Source: Vallitalea sp.
GTDB taxonomy: Bacteria; Bacillota; Clostridia; Lachnospirales; Vallitaleaceae
Length of the DNA stretch: 64,000 nucleotides
Assembly (NCBI GenBank): GCA_025210515.1
Contig: JAOARM010000013.1
Coordinates: 62,001 to 126,000 of the forward strand
Direction: 5' to 3'
Shown here: in pieces, positions 56,210 to 64,000 of the stretch
How positions within the stretch are numbered: position 1 is the stretch's first letter
Layout: each line of letters begins with the position of its first letter
The notes under the pieces: generated by a model
Databases searched by the model: none
What the model saw: only the letters and a program-made list of their open reading frames with translations
Told to the model about the DNA's origin: nothing
Position numbers and translations under genes: made by a program

Positions 56210-57184
56210 ATGATAAGCCATATATTTTATGTATATCTTAACATGAGTATAATTGCTTCAATTATTGCAATAATACTTTTGATTATAAGATTTATATTTG
56301 GAAAGATAATACCAAGAAAATTCATATATTCTGTATGGGCTATTGTACTTTTTAGATTGCTTATACCAATATCTTTATCAAGTAAATGGAGTATTATTAA
56401 TATAATTGATTCCTATAATATAAAATCAATTAAAATACCTAATAATCAAGCAGATATATTAAGTTATACTAATACTATTCAAGTTGCAAATAATTATTTT
56501 CCTATTAAATACAAGTCACAATTTATAACCTCTTTTTTTAATATTACAAGTTTAATATGGTTAATAGGTATTTTTGTAATAGGTATAATAGCTTTTATAA
56601 TGTATAGAATTACAATAAAGAAGTTAATGAAAGCTAAACAGACTGATGAGTATAATGATGTTCTAATGCAGTGTATGAATGTATTGAAAATGAAAGGCAA
56701 AATATTAATATATAAAGGAGATTTTATTCAAACTCCTGCTGTAATAGGGTTGATTAAACCCAAAATAATTATTCCCAACTCAGTTGATAACAAAGAACTA
56801 AAATATATCATTCTTCATGAATTATGTCATATTAATAGAAAAGACCAATTATGGAAGGTATTGACTATAATAGCAGTATGCATTCATTGGTATAATCCTT
56901 TTGTATGGTTGCTTTTCTATATAGCTGATAGAGATATGGAAATGTCTTGTGATGAAAAAGTACTTAATAATATACAAAATAACGAGAAAAAACAATATGC
57001 AACAGCTCTAACTAATATGGCTTGTGATCCACAATTTACTGTTACTGCTTTTGGAAGTACAGCAATAAAAGCAAGAATATTAAATATAGTTCATTATAGA
57101 AAATTACCACTATATATGATTATTATAATGACAATTGTATGCATTATAATAACAATACTATTAATAACTAATCCCACATTATAA
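56210..57184 (+). CDS. M56-family membrane metalloprotease (BlaR1/MecR1-like), no sensor domain
   Basis: 324 aa. Four or so membrane segments; zinc motif HELCH (203-207) with EMSCDEKV downstream (Glu244). TPAVIGLIKPKIIIPN precedes the site as in BlaR1. The penicillin-binding sensor domain of about 250 aa is missing: the protein ends after one membrane helix. Sensing may instead be done by the lipoprotein encoded next. Confidence 0.88.
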   Translation: MISHIFYVYLNMSIIASIIAIILLIIRFIFGKIIPRKFIYSVWAIVLFRLLIPISLSSKWSIINIIDSYNIKSIKIPNNQADILSYTNTIQVANNYFPIKYKSQFITSFFNITSLIWLIGIFVIGIIAFIMYRITIKKLMKAKQTDEYNDVLMQCMNVLKMKGKILIYKGDFIQTPAVIGLIKPKIIIPNSVDNKELKYIILHELCHINRKDQLWKVLTIIAVCIHWYNPFVWLLFYIADRDMEMSCDEKVLNNIQNNEKKQYATALTNMACDPQFTVTAFGSTAIKARILNIVHYRKLPLYMIIIMTIVCIIITILLITNPTL

Positions 57185-57197
57185 GAGGTGAAAGATT

Positions 57198-58712
57198 ATG
57201 AAAAAAAATAAAATGATAATTATTAGCGTACTAATTAGTGTTATGCTATCAGCATGCTCACAACCTGGAATAGTAACTAATCAACATAATAAGCAAAATG
57301 AAAATAAAAGTGATTCATCATTTAATAAAGAAATACCGAATATTAATAAAGGTTTTAGTACAATTGTTTTAGATATACCTGATAATAACTATGTGAAATT
57401 AAAAGATATATCTCCTCATAAAGTACCAGAAATAAATCTACAGATTGATAAAAATATTAATATTAACCTTGATAATAACAATAACACTAGTAACTCATTA
57501 AATAACAGTCTGGTAAATATGAATCCCCAGATTTATTATAAAGTTAGTAAATTATCAGATGGATTTGTCTGTGCTAGTATAGAAAGTATTATAAAAAAAG
57601 ATACCGAAACTAATATTGAAGATAAGAAAATGCTAGTAATTCGCAGATTTGATTTTGATGGAAAGCTTTTAATGAAGAAAGTAATAAAAGATGCGAATTA
57701 TGAAGGTAGATTAAATAGTATAGTATCTCTAGACAATGATGACTTTATATTTTATATGAATAATTATTTTGAGAAAGACAAAAACTTTTTAATAAAATGT
57801 AATAAACAAGGTAAAGTAATATGGAAAAAGCAAATATCTACACTTGGATTTGATAAACTTAATGATTATTTCATTAATGATAAAAATGAAATCATGTTAA
57901 CAGGGCTTTCTTATAATAATGAGGATAAAACAGAAGAACAGTGGAATATATTAGTAGCAAAACTTAATATGAAAGGTAATATTATTAAGCAAAAATATTT
58001 TGGTGGAAGTGACTACGAATATATAGATGAAGTTAAATACAATCCTAATTATGGAATTGTGATACTTGGTAGAACTAGTTCTATTGATGGAGACTTTGGG
58101 GTTTCTGAAAAACCAGAAATGCCGGTTGATTTTGTAGCTTGCATTAATGATGATATGAATCTTAAATGGGTTAATATTGATGAAAAGAACATAAATTATG
58201 AAAAATTATTATTGTCAGATGATGAAATTATCATATTAGGATGCATTCGTTTTACTAGTAATTTATCAAAGGTACATTATATTAAATATAATAAAGCTGG
58301 ACAAATGACTTATGAATCTAATGAACATAATACAACTATGTATTATAATGGAAATATACTGAATAATGGTAATTTCATTTTTGGAAAGAAAAGCAAAAAT
58401 GAAAATAAATATGAACTTATGATTTATGATAAAAATAATAAGTTGGTTAAACGTATAGATAATGCTATAGATTGTAATGAAATTATACCTACTACAGATG
58501 GTGGATTTATAATTAAGGCTATAAGGGAAATTGATACAGTTCCTCAACCAGTTTATATTTCAAGTATATGGTATGACATAGAAGTTGTATTAGTAAAATT
58601 TGATGAAAATTATAATATGCAGTGGAGAAAAACATATGACAAGTATAAAAAAAGTGCTACAATTGATTTTGTAGAAGTTTTAGAAGACGCAACAGTAATT
58701 ACAGATAATTAA
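57198..58712 (+). CDS. Lipoprotein with beta-propeller-like repeats
   Basis: 504 aa. Lipobox LSAC (Cys20), Asn/Lys-rich spacer to about residue 110, then repeats of the kind DGGFIIKAI and FGGSDYEYIDEVKYNPNYGIVILGRTSSIDGDFG, which resemble bacterial beta-propeller repeats (PQQ- or Kelch-like). No specific family assigned. Same operon as the blaI-type repressor and M56 protease, 13 bases after the latter; it may be an extracytoplasmic sensor or the regulated target. Confidence 0.7.
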   Translation: MKKNKMIIISVLISVMLSACSQPGIVTNQHNKQNENKSDSSFNKEIPNINKGFSTIVLDIPDNNYVKLKDISPHKVPEINLQIDKNININLDNNNNTSNSLNNSLVNMNPQIYYKVSKLSDGFVCASIESIIKKDTETNIEDKKMLVIRRFDFDGKLLMKKVIKDANYEGRLNSIVSLDNDDFIFYMNNYFEKDKNFLIKCNKQGKVIWKKQISTLGFDKLNDYFINDKNEIMLTGLSYNNEDKTEEQWNILVAKLNMKGNIIKQKYFGGSDYEYIDEVKYNPNYGIVILGRTSSIDGDFGVSEKPEMPVDFVACINDDMNLKWVNIDEKNINYEKLLLSDDEIIILGCIRFTSNLSKVHYIKYNKAGQMTYESNEHNTTMYYNGNILNNGNFIFGKKSKNENKYELMIYDKNNKLVKRIDNAIDCNEIIPTTDGGFIIKAIREIDTVPQPVYISSIWYDIEVVLVKFDENYNMQWRKTYDKYKKSATIDFVEVLEDATVITDN

Positions 58713-58730
58713 TGATAAATATATTTACAA

Positions 58731-58811
58731 GATAGACTAAAGTTAGCTATAGAAGTTATATAAGTTTTATGTATAGAACGATTAAAGAGTTTTAAGCTAA
58801 ATTAGTCTATC
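58731..58811 (+). terminator. Type B hairpin after the lipoprotein gene
   Basis: GATAGACTAA (58731-58740) plus GTTAGCT pairs with AGCTAAATTAGTCTATC (58795-58811), with a bulge. Weak tail. Confidence 0.55.
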
Positions 58812-58891
58812 TAGTAAAAGCTAAGTAAATAAAAAGATAAATATTCTAGTATATTAATTATTAATTCAGTTATATTATGTATGTTTGTCAA

Positions 58892-60064
58892 TTATATATA
58901 TGTAACTGTTACTTGTTTTCCTACAGATTCTAGTTCATTTACAAGTTCTTGAACGATTTTTAGTTTTATGTTCAAGCTTGTTGGAAAATTAGGATTTTGA
59001 TGTGCGGGATTAACAGCTTTGCCAACCCAAAAATTTATATGAGTACATTCATTTACTAGAAGATTTGCAAGCTTACTTGCTCCATCATCATTATTAAGGT
59101 AATAAGCATTATTAGATATAAAATCTTCTTTTGCATAATTTCTAATAATTTCAAGAGCTTGTTTTAGAGTAAGAACACCTTCAGTTACTAAATCAAATCC
59201 ATCCATATAAGCAATAGGAGGGATATCTTTTGTCATAGTTTCTATATCAACAAAAATTTCTCTATTAAGTTCCCTTGATGCTATATTAGCAGTAGTTCCA
59301 CCACATATTATTTTTTTGCTAGTATTATTAGTTATTTTATTAATTACCCATTTATCCATAGATTTATCTTCTGGAGGGCCTGTAAATAAGTCTATACTTT
59401 CTATATCACGAACTCTAATATTCATAATTGTTGTATCGTCACCAGCATGATCTCCATATAGATTATTACAGACGCCAATAAAATTACCACTAATATCTCG
59501 AGAAGTTTTTTCTACTTTTGATAAATCTCTAAGGTAATCATTAATATTATCCCATTGCCATCCAAGATTAAGAAAAGCCCCAACGCCAGCATGAACAGCC
59601 CCATCACTAACTACTGAAATATTATCTCCTACTTGAAGTTTGAAATTACTTTCTAAAATAGTTTTTCCATTAATATCTAGTTTTCTCTTAGTAAGAGGAT
59701 AATCTCTGCCATTTCTATATATGAAAATAGGGGGGTTATCATATTCTGCTATATATACCTCGCCATTATTATCTATTTTAATCATAGTAAAAGTTGAGTA
59801 AGCTAGTTTTCTTACATTACATTCTGGAAGAGTATTTACAATTGTATCAACTGTATCTTTGATGCTTGCTCCTTCTTTTAGCATAGTTACAGCAATCTTA
59901 GCTGTAAGGGTAGCTAAGATATTAGCTTTGACACCACTACCTAAACCATCAGATAATACGGCTATAACGCTATCTTTAGTACGAATTATTTCTACTGTAT
60001 CACCACATAGTTGTTCACCGTATTTATTAATACTATTATGAAATATATCTATAAAGTAGTTCAT
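58892..60064 (-). CDS. SpoIIE-like PP2C phosphatase of a sensory hydrogenase module
   Basis: 390 aa. PP2C/SpoIIE catalytic part (about 1-225) with metal-binding CGDTVE (Asp22), VLSDGLGSG (Asp39), VVSDGAVHAG and GDHAGDDTTIMNI. A second part (about 235-390) has IICGGTTANIASREL and DLVTEGVLTLKQALE. Its ATG overlaps the hydrogenase stop (ATGA), so the two are co-translated. No signal peptide or membrane segment, unlike true SpoIIE. It probably dephosphorylates an unknown partner in response to the hydrogenase-like sensor. Confidence 0.87.
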   Translation of the reverse strand: MNYFIDIFHNSINKYGEQLCGDTVEIIRTKDSVIAVLSDGLGSGVKANILATLTAKIAVTMLKEGASIKDTVDTIVNTLPECNVRKLAYSTFTMIKIDNNGEVYIAEYDNPPIFIYRNGRDYPLTKRKLDINGKTILESNFKLQVGDNISVVSDGAVHAGVGAFLNLGWQWDNINDYLRDLSKVEKTSRDISGNFIGVCNNLYGDHAGDDTTIMNIRVRDIESIDLFTGPPEDKSMDKWVINKITNNTSKKIICGGTTANIASRELNREIFVDIETMTKDIPPIAYMDGFDLVTEGVLTLKQALEIIRNYAKEDFISNNAYYLNNDDGASKLANLLVNECTHINFWVGKAVNPAHQNPNFPTSLNIKLKIVQELVNELESVGKQVTVTYI

Positions 60065-61773
60065 TTTATTACACCTTCTTCTCCTAAAACAATCTGTTGT
60101 AATTTCATTAATGTAATTTTTGTTTCTGCCGTTGTTTCACCTAGGAGACTAGCTATTTCTTGAGCAACTCTCATTTGCTTTTCAATAACTTTATCAGCAA
60201 TTTCAAGAGTATTCTTTTTAAGGCTTATAAGCTCTGCATTTTTTTTCTCTACATTAGTAACATCATAAAATATTGCCATTATAAGCTCTTGTTTAGGTAA
60301 ATATAGTAATGTTTGATTAACTACTAGACTATAGTTTTTATAAATAACTCTTTTATTAATAATATTTTCTTTTGTATCTAATACATGTGAAAAATCGCTA
60401 TCATCTATATATTTTGAAAGGGGAGTACCTTTACATTGCTTAGAATGCATTAAAAATGCTTTTTCAGCAGCTGGGTTTATATCAACAATATTAAGGTTGT
60501 TATCTACAAGGAAAATAATATTAGGAGTATTTTCAAATATTATATTTGATAGTTTTTCAGCTTTACTTCTCATATATGGAAGACACATTTCAGGTTGTGA
60601 CATACCTTCAAATACTGCTTGTGCTTTATCGACACAAGTGTTGTATCCACATGCTCCACAGTTAAGCTCATCTTCTACAGTCATTTTACCCATTGATTTT
60701 AATATTTCTTTGATTTGTTTATCTGTTGCCTTGTTCTTAGTAATATAATTATTAGAGAAAGAACGATTATATACACTAGTATTATTAATTTCATAAGAAG
60801 GCTTTTCATTATGTACATTAAGACGCTGATCTAATTGTAACTGTCTAATATGTATATTTTCATTATTTTTACTTACTGCGGGACCTCCTATACAGCCATT
60901 AGTGCATATGTTAGCTTCTATAAATAGATTTTCGAGATTATCTTCTGTTAATGTTTTAAATAGATTTTTACAATCTTCTATACCATTAACACTTATTGAA
61001 CGAAAACCATTAGCTTCAATTGTGTTAATTATTCCTTTTGATATACCACCTTCAAGAGGATAACGTTGTCCATATGCAGAAGCTGAAGAATCTAATTGAG
61101 ATTCTTCAAGATCTTTGATATTAATATTTCTTTCATTTAACCAAGTATCTAGTTCTTCAAAAGATAATATGGCATCAATAGCACCAGTTTCTTGATAACC
61201 AAATGCTTCACATCTTTTTGAAATACATGGACCTACAAAAGTTATAAAACAATCTTGTCCATATTTTTTCTTTAGTTGTATGCTATGAGCAATCATAGGC
61301 GATACTATTGGAAGTAGAGAAGGTAATAGGGCAGGATAATATCGCTGTATTAATAGATTAACTGAAGGACAACATGAAGTAATATAATTTTTGTTATTAT
61401 GATTTTCAATATAATCTTTGTATAGATCGCTAACTATTTCTGCACCAATAGCAGTCTCTTCAATAACGTCAAATCCTAGAGAACGAAGAGCGGTAATTAG
61501 TTTTTTGTGGTTTTTATATATTCCACGGTAAGATGGAGCAATAGATACAATCATTTTCTTATTATTATCTATAGACATTTTTATATTATCTAAATCGCTT
61601 TTTATATTACGTGCATTTTGTGGACAGACTACAAAACATTTTCCACATCCTATACAGAAGTCTTCCTTAATCTGTGCTTGGTCATTAACTATCTGAATTG
61701 CTTTCACATGACAGTTCCTTACACATTTGTAACAGTTTTTACAATTAGCAGGTGAAAAATCCATTATTTTCAT
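60061..61773 (-). CDS. [FeFe]-hydrogenase-like sensor with ferredoxin, 4Fe-4S and PAS domains
   Basis: 570 aa. Two 4Fe-4S ferredoxin sites (Cys11/14/17/21; Cys40/43/46/50), then the hydrogenase large-subunit core with TSCCPS (Cys134, Cys135), GPCISKRCE (Cys183) and EANICTNGCIGGP (Cys290, Cys294), so all H-cluster ligand cysteines are present. A further 4Fe-4S domain (Cys372/375/380/397) and a PAS domain (about 405-530) follow. The layout matches sensory (HydS-type, group C) hydrogenases rather than bulk H2 producers. Next to a PP2C phosphatase and near a 2Fe-2S protein. ATG with GAGGAT upstream. Confidence 0.9.
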   Translation of the reverse strand: MKIMDFSPANCKNCYKCVRNCHVKAIQIVNDQAQIKEDFCIGCGKCFVVCPQNARNIKSDLDNIKMSIDNNKKMIVSIAPSYRGIYKNHKKLITALRSLGFDVIEETAIGAEIVSDLYKDYIENHNNKNYITSCCPSVNLLIQRYYPALLPSLLPIVSPMIAHSIQLKKKYGQDCFITFVGPCISKRCEAFGYQETGAIDAILSFEELDTWLNERNINIKDLEESQLDSSASAYGQRYPLEGGISKGIINTIEANGFRSISVNGIEDCKNLFKTLTEDNLENLFIEANICTNGCIGGPAVSKNNENIHIRQLQLDQRLNVHNEKPSYEINNTSVYNRSFSNNYITKNKATDKQIKEILKSMGKMTVEDELNCGACGYNTCVDKAQAVFEGMSQPEMCLPYMRSKAEKLSNIIFENTPNIIFLVDNNLNIVDINPAAEKAFLMHSKQCKGTPLSKYIDDSDFSHVLDTKENIINKRVIYKNYSLVVNQTLLYLPKQELIMAIFYDVTNVEKKNAELISLKKNTLEIADKVIEKQMRVAQEIASLLGETTAETKITLMKLQQIVLGEEGVIK

Positions 61774-61948
61774 AATTATAATCCTCTTTCTAGTATTCTA
61801 ATCTATATAAATTTAATAGTTTGGTTAATAAGTTTTCAAATTCGGTGAAATGGTTAATTATTTAACATACTTCTGCTAAGTATGAAATAGTATTTTATGT
61901 ATCAAGAGTAGTTAACTTTTATTTATCTCATAAAAAAGTTTTGATTAA

Positions 61949-62194
61949 TTAGTCTAACTTACTTAACACTGTATTAATGAAAAACTCCTCTGCATTAGAT
62001 GGATTCACAGAAAATATTTCATCACCGATTCTTACTGAAACTGCTTCTGTACAGTGTCCAAGGCAAAACGCCCCTTTAATTTCAATTTTATCTTCAACAG
62101 CATGTTTTTTAACTAAATCTTGAAAAATAGTAATTACCGAATATGAGCCTTTTAGATGACATGCACTTCCGATACAGATATTTATTGGTAGCAA
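61949..62194 (-). CDS. NuoE-like [2Fe-2S] ferredoxin
   Basis: About 81 aa, thioredoxin-like 2Fe-2S fold. Cysteines 7 and 12 (CIGSAC) and 44 and 48 (CLGHC) fit the Cx4C...Cx3C ligand pattern of NuoE/HydC-type proteins. TTG 62194 is eight bases from AAAGGAG; GTG 62203 is too close to it. It lies 175 bases upstream of the sensory hydrogenase gene and probably carries electrons for that module. Confidence 0.85.
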   Translation of the reverse strand: MLPINICIGSACHLKGSYSVITIFQDLVKKHAVEDKIEIKGAFCLGHCTEAVSVRIGDEIFSVNPSNAEEFFINTVLSKLD

Positions 62195-62716
62195 TTGAAT
62201 CACTCCTTTTGTAAAAATGTATTATTTAATAAGTTTAATATGTGTATATAAATGTAGTTAATATTTATTCTAGTAATTTATATATTATCAAAAATAAAAA
62301 TAAAGTCAATGGATTGTTAATAATTTAACCATCAATGAGGAGTTGAAAATATTAATAATTATACATTCTTACATAATAACAATAATTACTACATAAAAAT
62401 ATAAGTATGTGCTTTATTTTGCAATAAAATACATAATGTGACCAAAGTACTATTGAAATATAAATAATAGATAGTTACAATATACCATACATGTTTTAAA
62501 ACAAGTGAAAAAATGGGCACAAAGTATGGTGATAATATATATAGATTATACTAATTAGAGTTTAATTATTAAAATATATATAATTACCACTTCAGATTAA
62601 TAATTACATCAGTAAAGAAAATTCCATAATAAATTTAATTAATGACATAATTTGATTTGGCTTATTTTATTTATGGCAATTTCTTATATAAAAAATAACT
62701 AGTAGGAGGACAAAAA
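62195..62716. other. Long intergenic region between divergent genes, with a possible structured element
   Basis: No gene was seen. ACCATAC (62484-62490) and GTATGGT (62524-62530) form a stem around a perfect palindrome TGTTTTAAAACA (62492-62503). No known riboswitch was recognised. Confidence 0.4.
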
Positions 62717-64000
62717 ATGAGAACATTAAAAAAACAAATTGCATCAATATTAATTATAGTATTACTGATACTTTCAGTTAATACTGGTTTTAATTTGTTT
62801 TCTATACCTGTCGTAGCTTCATCAAATACAGTGCAGGTAGCAACAGGATATTATCATACATTACTTCTTAAAAGTGATGGAACAGTATGGACATGGGGAT
62901 ATAATGGACATGGTGAACTAGGTGATGGAACAACAGAGTCAAGAGATACTCCAATTAAGGTAGAAGGATTAGATAATGTTGTATATATCGCATGTGGTAT
63001 TTATCACAGTCTTGCTGTTAAAACAGATGGAACAGTATGGACATGGGGTTACAACAGTCAAGGTCAGTTAGGAGATAATTCCACTACGAATAGGCTTAAA
63101 CCAGTTCAAGTTCACAATATAACTAATGTTAAATCAGTTGCAGGAGGATCTGGGCATTCACTTGCATTGAAAAATGATGGAACAGTATGGGCTTGGGGAT
63201 ACAATGGTCATGGGGAACTAGGAAATAATAATAATAGCAATTACCATACTCCAGTACAGACATATAATTTAAACAATGTGAAAGAAATACAATGTGGATC
63301 AAATTTTAGTGTTGCACTAAAAAATGATGGATATGTTTATTCATGGGGATATAATGGGAACTATAACTTAGGAATAGGACACACAAGTAATCGCAATACC
63401 CCTCAACAGACTAATAATCTTAATAATATTAAATCAATATCTACAGGGAGTCAACATACAATAGCATTAAAGAATAATGGAACAGTATGGGCATGGGGAA
63501 ATAATTCTTATGGACAGTATGGAAATGGAAGCACATCAAGAAATAGTACCCCAGTACAGATTTCAATTTCAAATGTCAAATCAATAGCTACAGGAGATAA
63601 CCATAGTATGGCTATAAAAAACGATGGAACAGTATGGGCTTGTGGAGAAAATGGTTGTGGTCAACTCGGAGATAATTCTACATCTAGAAGATACTCACCA
63701 ACTAAAGTTTCTTCTCTAACAGGAGTTTCAAAGTTATCAGGAGGATATAACTTCACCATTGCCCTAAAAGATGATGGTAGTATTTTTGCATGGGGTGATA
63801 ATAGTCATGGACAATTAACTAATAAGAATGCAAAAAGTTCTAAACCCAAAAAAGTATTAGACAATGTAAAGTCTGCATCAGGTTATTATCATTGGTTAGT
63901 CCAGAAAAAAGATAATAGTATATATAGTTGGGGAAGTAATGGAAATAGTCAATTAGGGGATAAAACAACAATAAATAATTCAACACCGAAGATAATTAAT
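62717..64000 (+). CDS. Secreted RCC1-repeat protein, N-terminal part (cut by window edge)
   Basis: 428 codons, still open at the window end. Signal peptide (about residues 1-35, ends VVASS), then eight RCC1 repeats, each with a pattern like SDGTVWTWGYNGHGELGDG. Several repeats are nearly identical at DNA level (GATGGAACAGTATGG recurs). RCC1 forms seven-bladed propellers; eight or more repeats means a second propeller has begun. TAGGAGGA precedes the ATG. Bacterial secreted RCC1 proteins are poorly understood; surface binding is likely. Further domains may follow outside the window. Confidence 0.9.
   Translation, partial: MRTLKKQIASILIIVLLILSVNTGFNLFSIPVVASSNTVQVATGYYHTLLLKSDGTVWTWGYNGHGELGDGTTESRDTPIKVEGLDNVVYIACGIYHSLAVKTDGTVWTWGYNSQGQLGDNSTTNRLKPVQVHNITNVKSVAGGSGHSLALKNDGTVWAWGYNGHGELGNNNNSNYHTPVQTYNLNNVKEIQCGSNFSVALKNDGYVYSWGYNGNYNLGIGHTSNRNTPQQTNNLNNIKSISTGSQHTIALKNNGTVWAWGNNSYGQYGNGSTSRNSTPVQISISNVKSIATGDNHSMAIKNDGTVWACGENGCGQLGDNSTSRRYSPTKVSSLTGVSKLSGGYNFTIALKDDGSIFAWGDNSHGQLTNKNAKSSKPKKVLDNVKSASGYYHWLVQKKDNSIYSWGSNGNSQLGDKTTINNSTPKIIN

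Noticed and set aside
1..64000. CRISPR arrays, tRNA/rRNA genes, prophage or transposase genes
   Set aside because: No regularly spaced direct repeats, no cloverleaf with TTCGA arm, and no recognisable mobile-element protein were found on reading both strands.

Overview
The window is very AT-rich (roughly 70% A+T by eye), with clostridial-style codon use and strong GGAGG ribosome binding sites. Gene content points to an anaerobic, spore-forming, fermentative member of the Clostridia. It includes an AdhE C-terminus, an [FeFe]-hydrogenase-like sensor, a B12-dependent glutamate mutase/methylaspartate pathway, spore genes (cotJABC and a cwlJ-gerQ pair), an oxygen-sensitive radical SAM enzyme and many ABC transporters. 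A Lachnospirales/Vallitalea-like organism is my guess; nothing in the window proves the genus.

Layout. 1-500: end of adhE and a 45-aa ORF whose 3' end forms its own terminator. 880-5740: a complete LIV-type branched-chain amino acid ABC importer (binding lipoprotein, then livHMGF). 6060-8080: asd and a SIMPL-domain protein. 8212-11203: a PadR-regulated operon of FetA/FetB-type transporter plus iron-dependent alcohol dehydrogenase. 11341-13459: polX and, convergently, a small acidic membrane protein. 13855-17098: pyruvate kinase and a convergent NhaC-family antiporter. 17487-21655: tldD-pmbA peptidase pair and a MATE exporter. 21749-22610 (minus): cwlJ-gerQ-like spore pair. 22892-27022: chemoreceptor, LiaF-like protein and DUF2804 protein. 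27187-30362: a DUF2325 gene and a divergent SsuABC-like importer, both with good promoters overlapped by Fur-box-like sites. 30462-33306: AIM24-family protein, coiled-coil protein and anSME-type radical SAM protein. 33462-34531 (minus): cotJABC. 34658-37035: AraC regulator divergent from an MFS transporter. 37189-38920: an orphan multi-pass membrane protein with high-expression codon use, and a HAD phosphatase.

39092-46550 is the most distinctive region. It is a seven-gene operon, glmS-glmL-glmE-mal-AtuA-DUF4387-(P-loop/SAD protein). It starts at a near-consensus promoter carrying a TetR-like palindrome and an upstream GntR-type palindrome, and ends at a strong terminator. The first four genes convert glutamate to mesaconate and ammonia. 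The last three are functionally uncharacterised; the final one joins a P-loop NTPase to a degenerate alanyl-tRNA-synthetase editing-like domain. No mesaconase or citramalate lyase is encoded here, so these three are candidates for the next step or for enzyme maintenance.

46670-64000: a giant thioester-less alpha-2-macroglobulin-like protein; mnmH (minus); an arsR-arsP-thioredoxin operon with a perfect consensus promoter and operator; a CAP-domain lipoprotein (minus); a blaI-M56-lipoprotein operon with two operators; a sensory-type [FeFe]-hydrogenase/PP2C/2Fe-2S ferredoxin module (minus); and the first 428 codons of a secreted RCC1-repeat protein cut by the window edge.

Two families of related hairpins recur at gene ends: a GGGGCTGTCTCAT type and an ATAGACTAGGTTTAGCT type. 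Most act as intrinsic terminators. No tRNA, rRNA, CRISPR array, transposase or prophage gene was seen.
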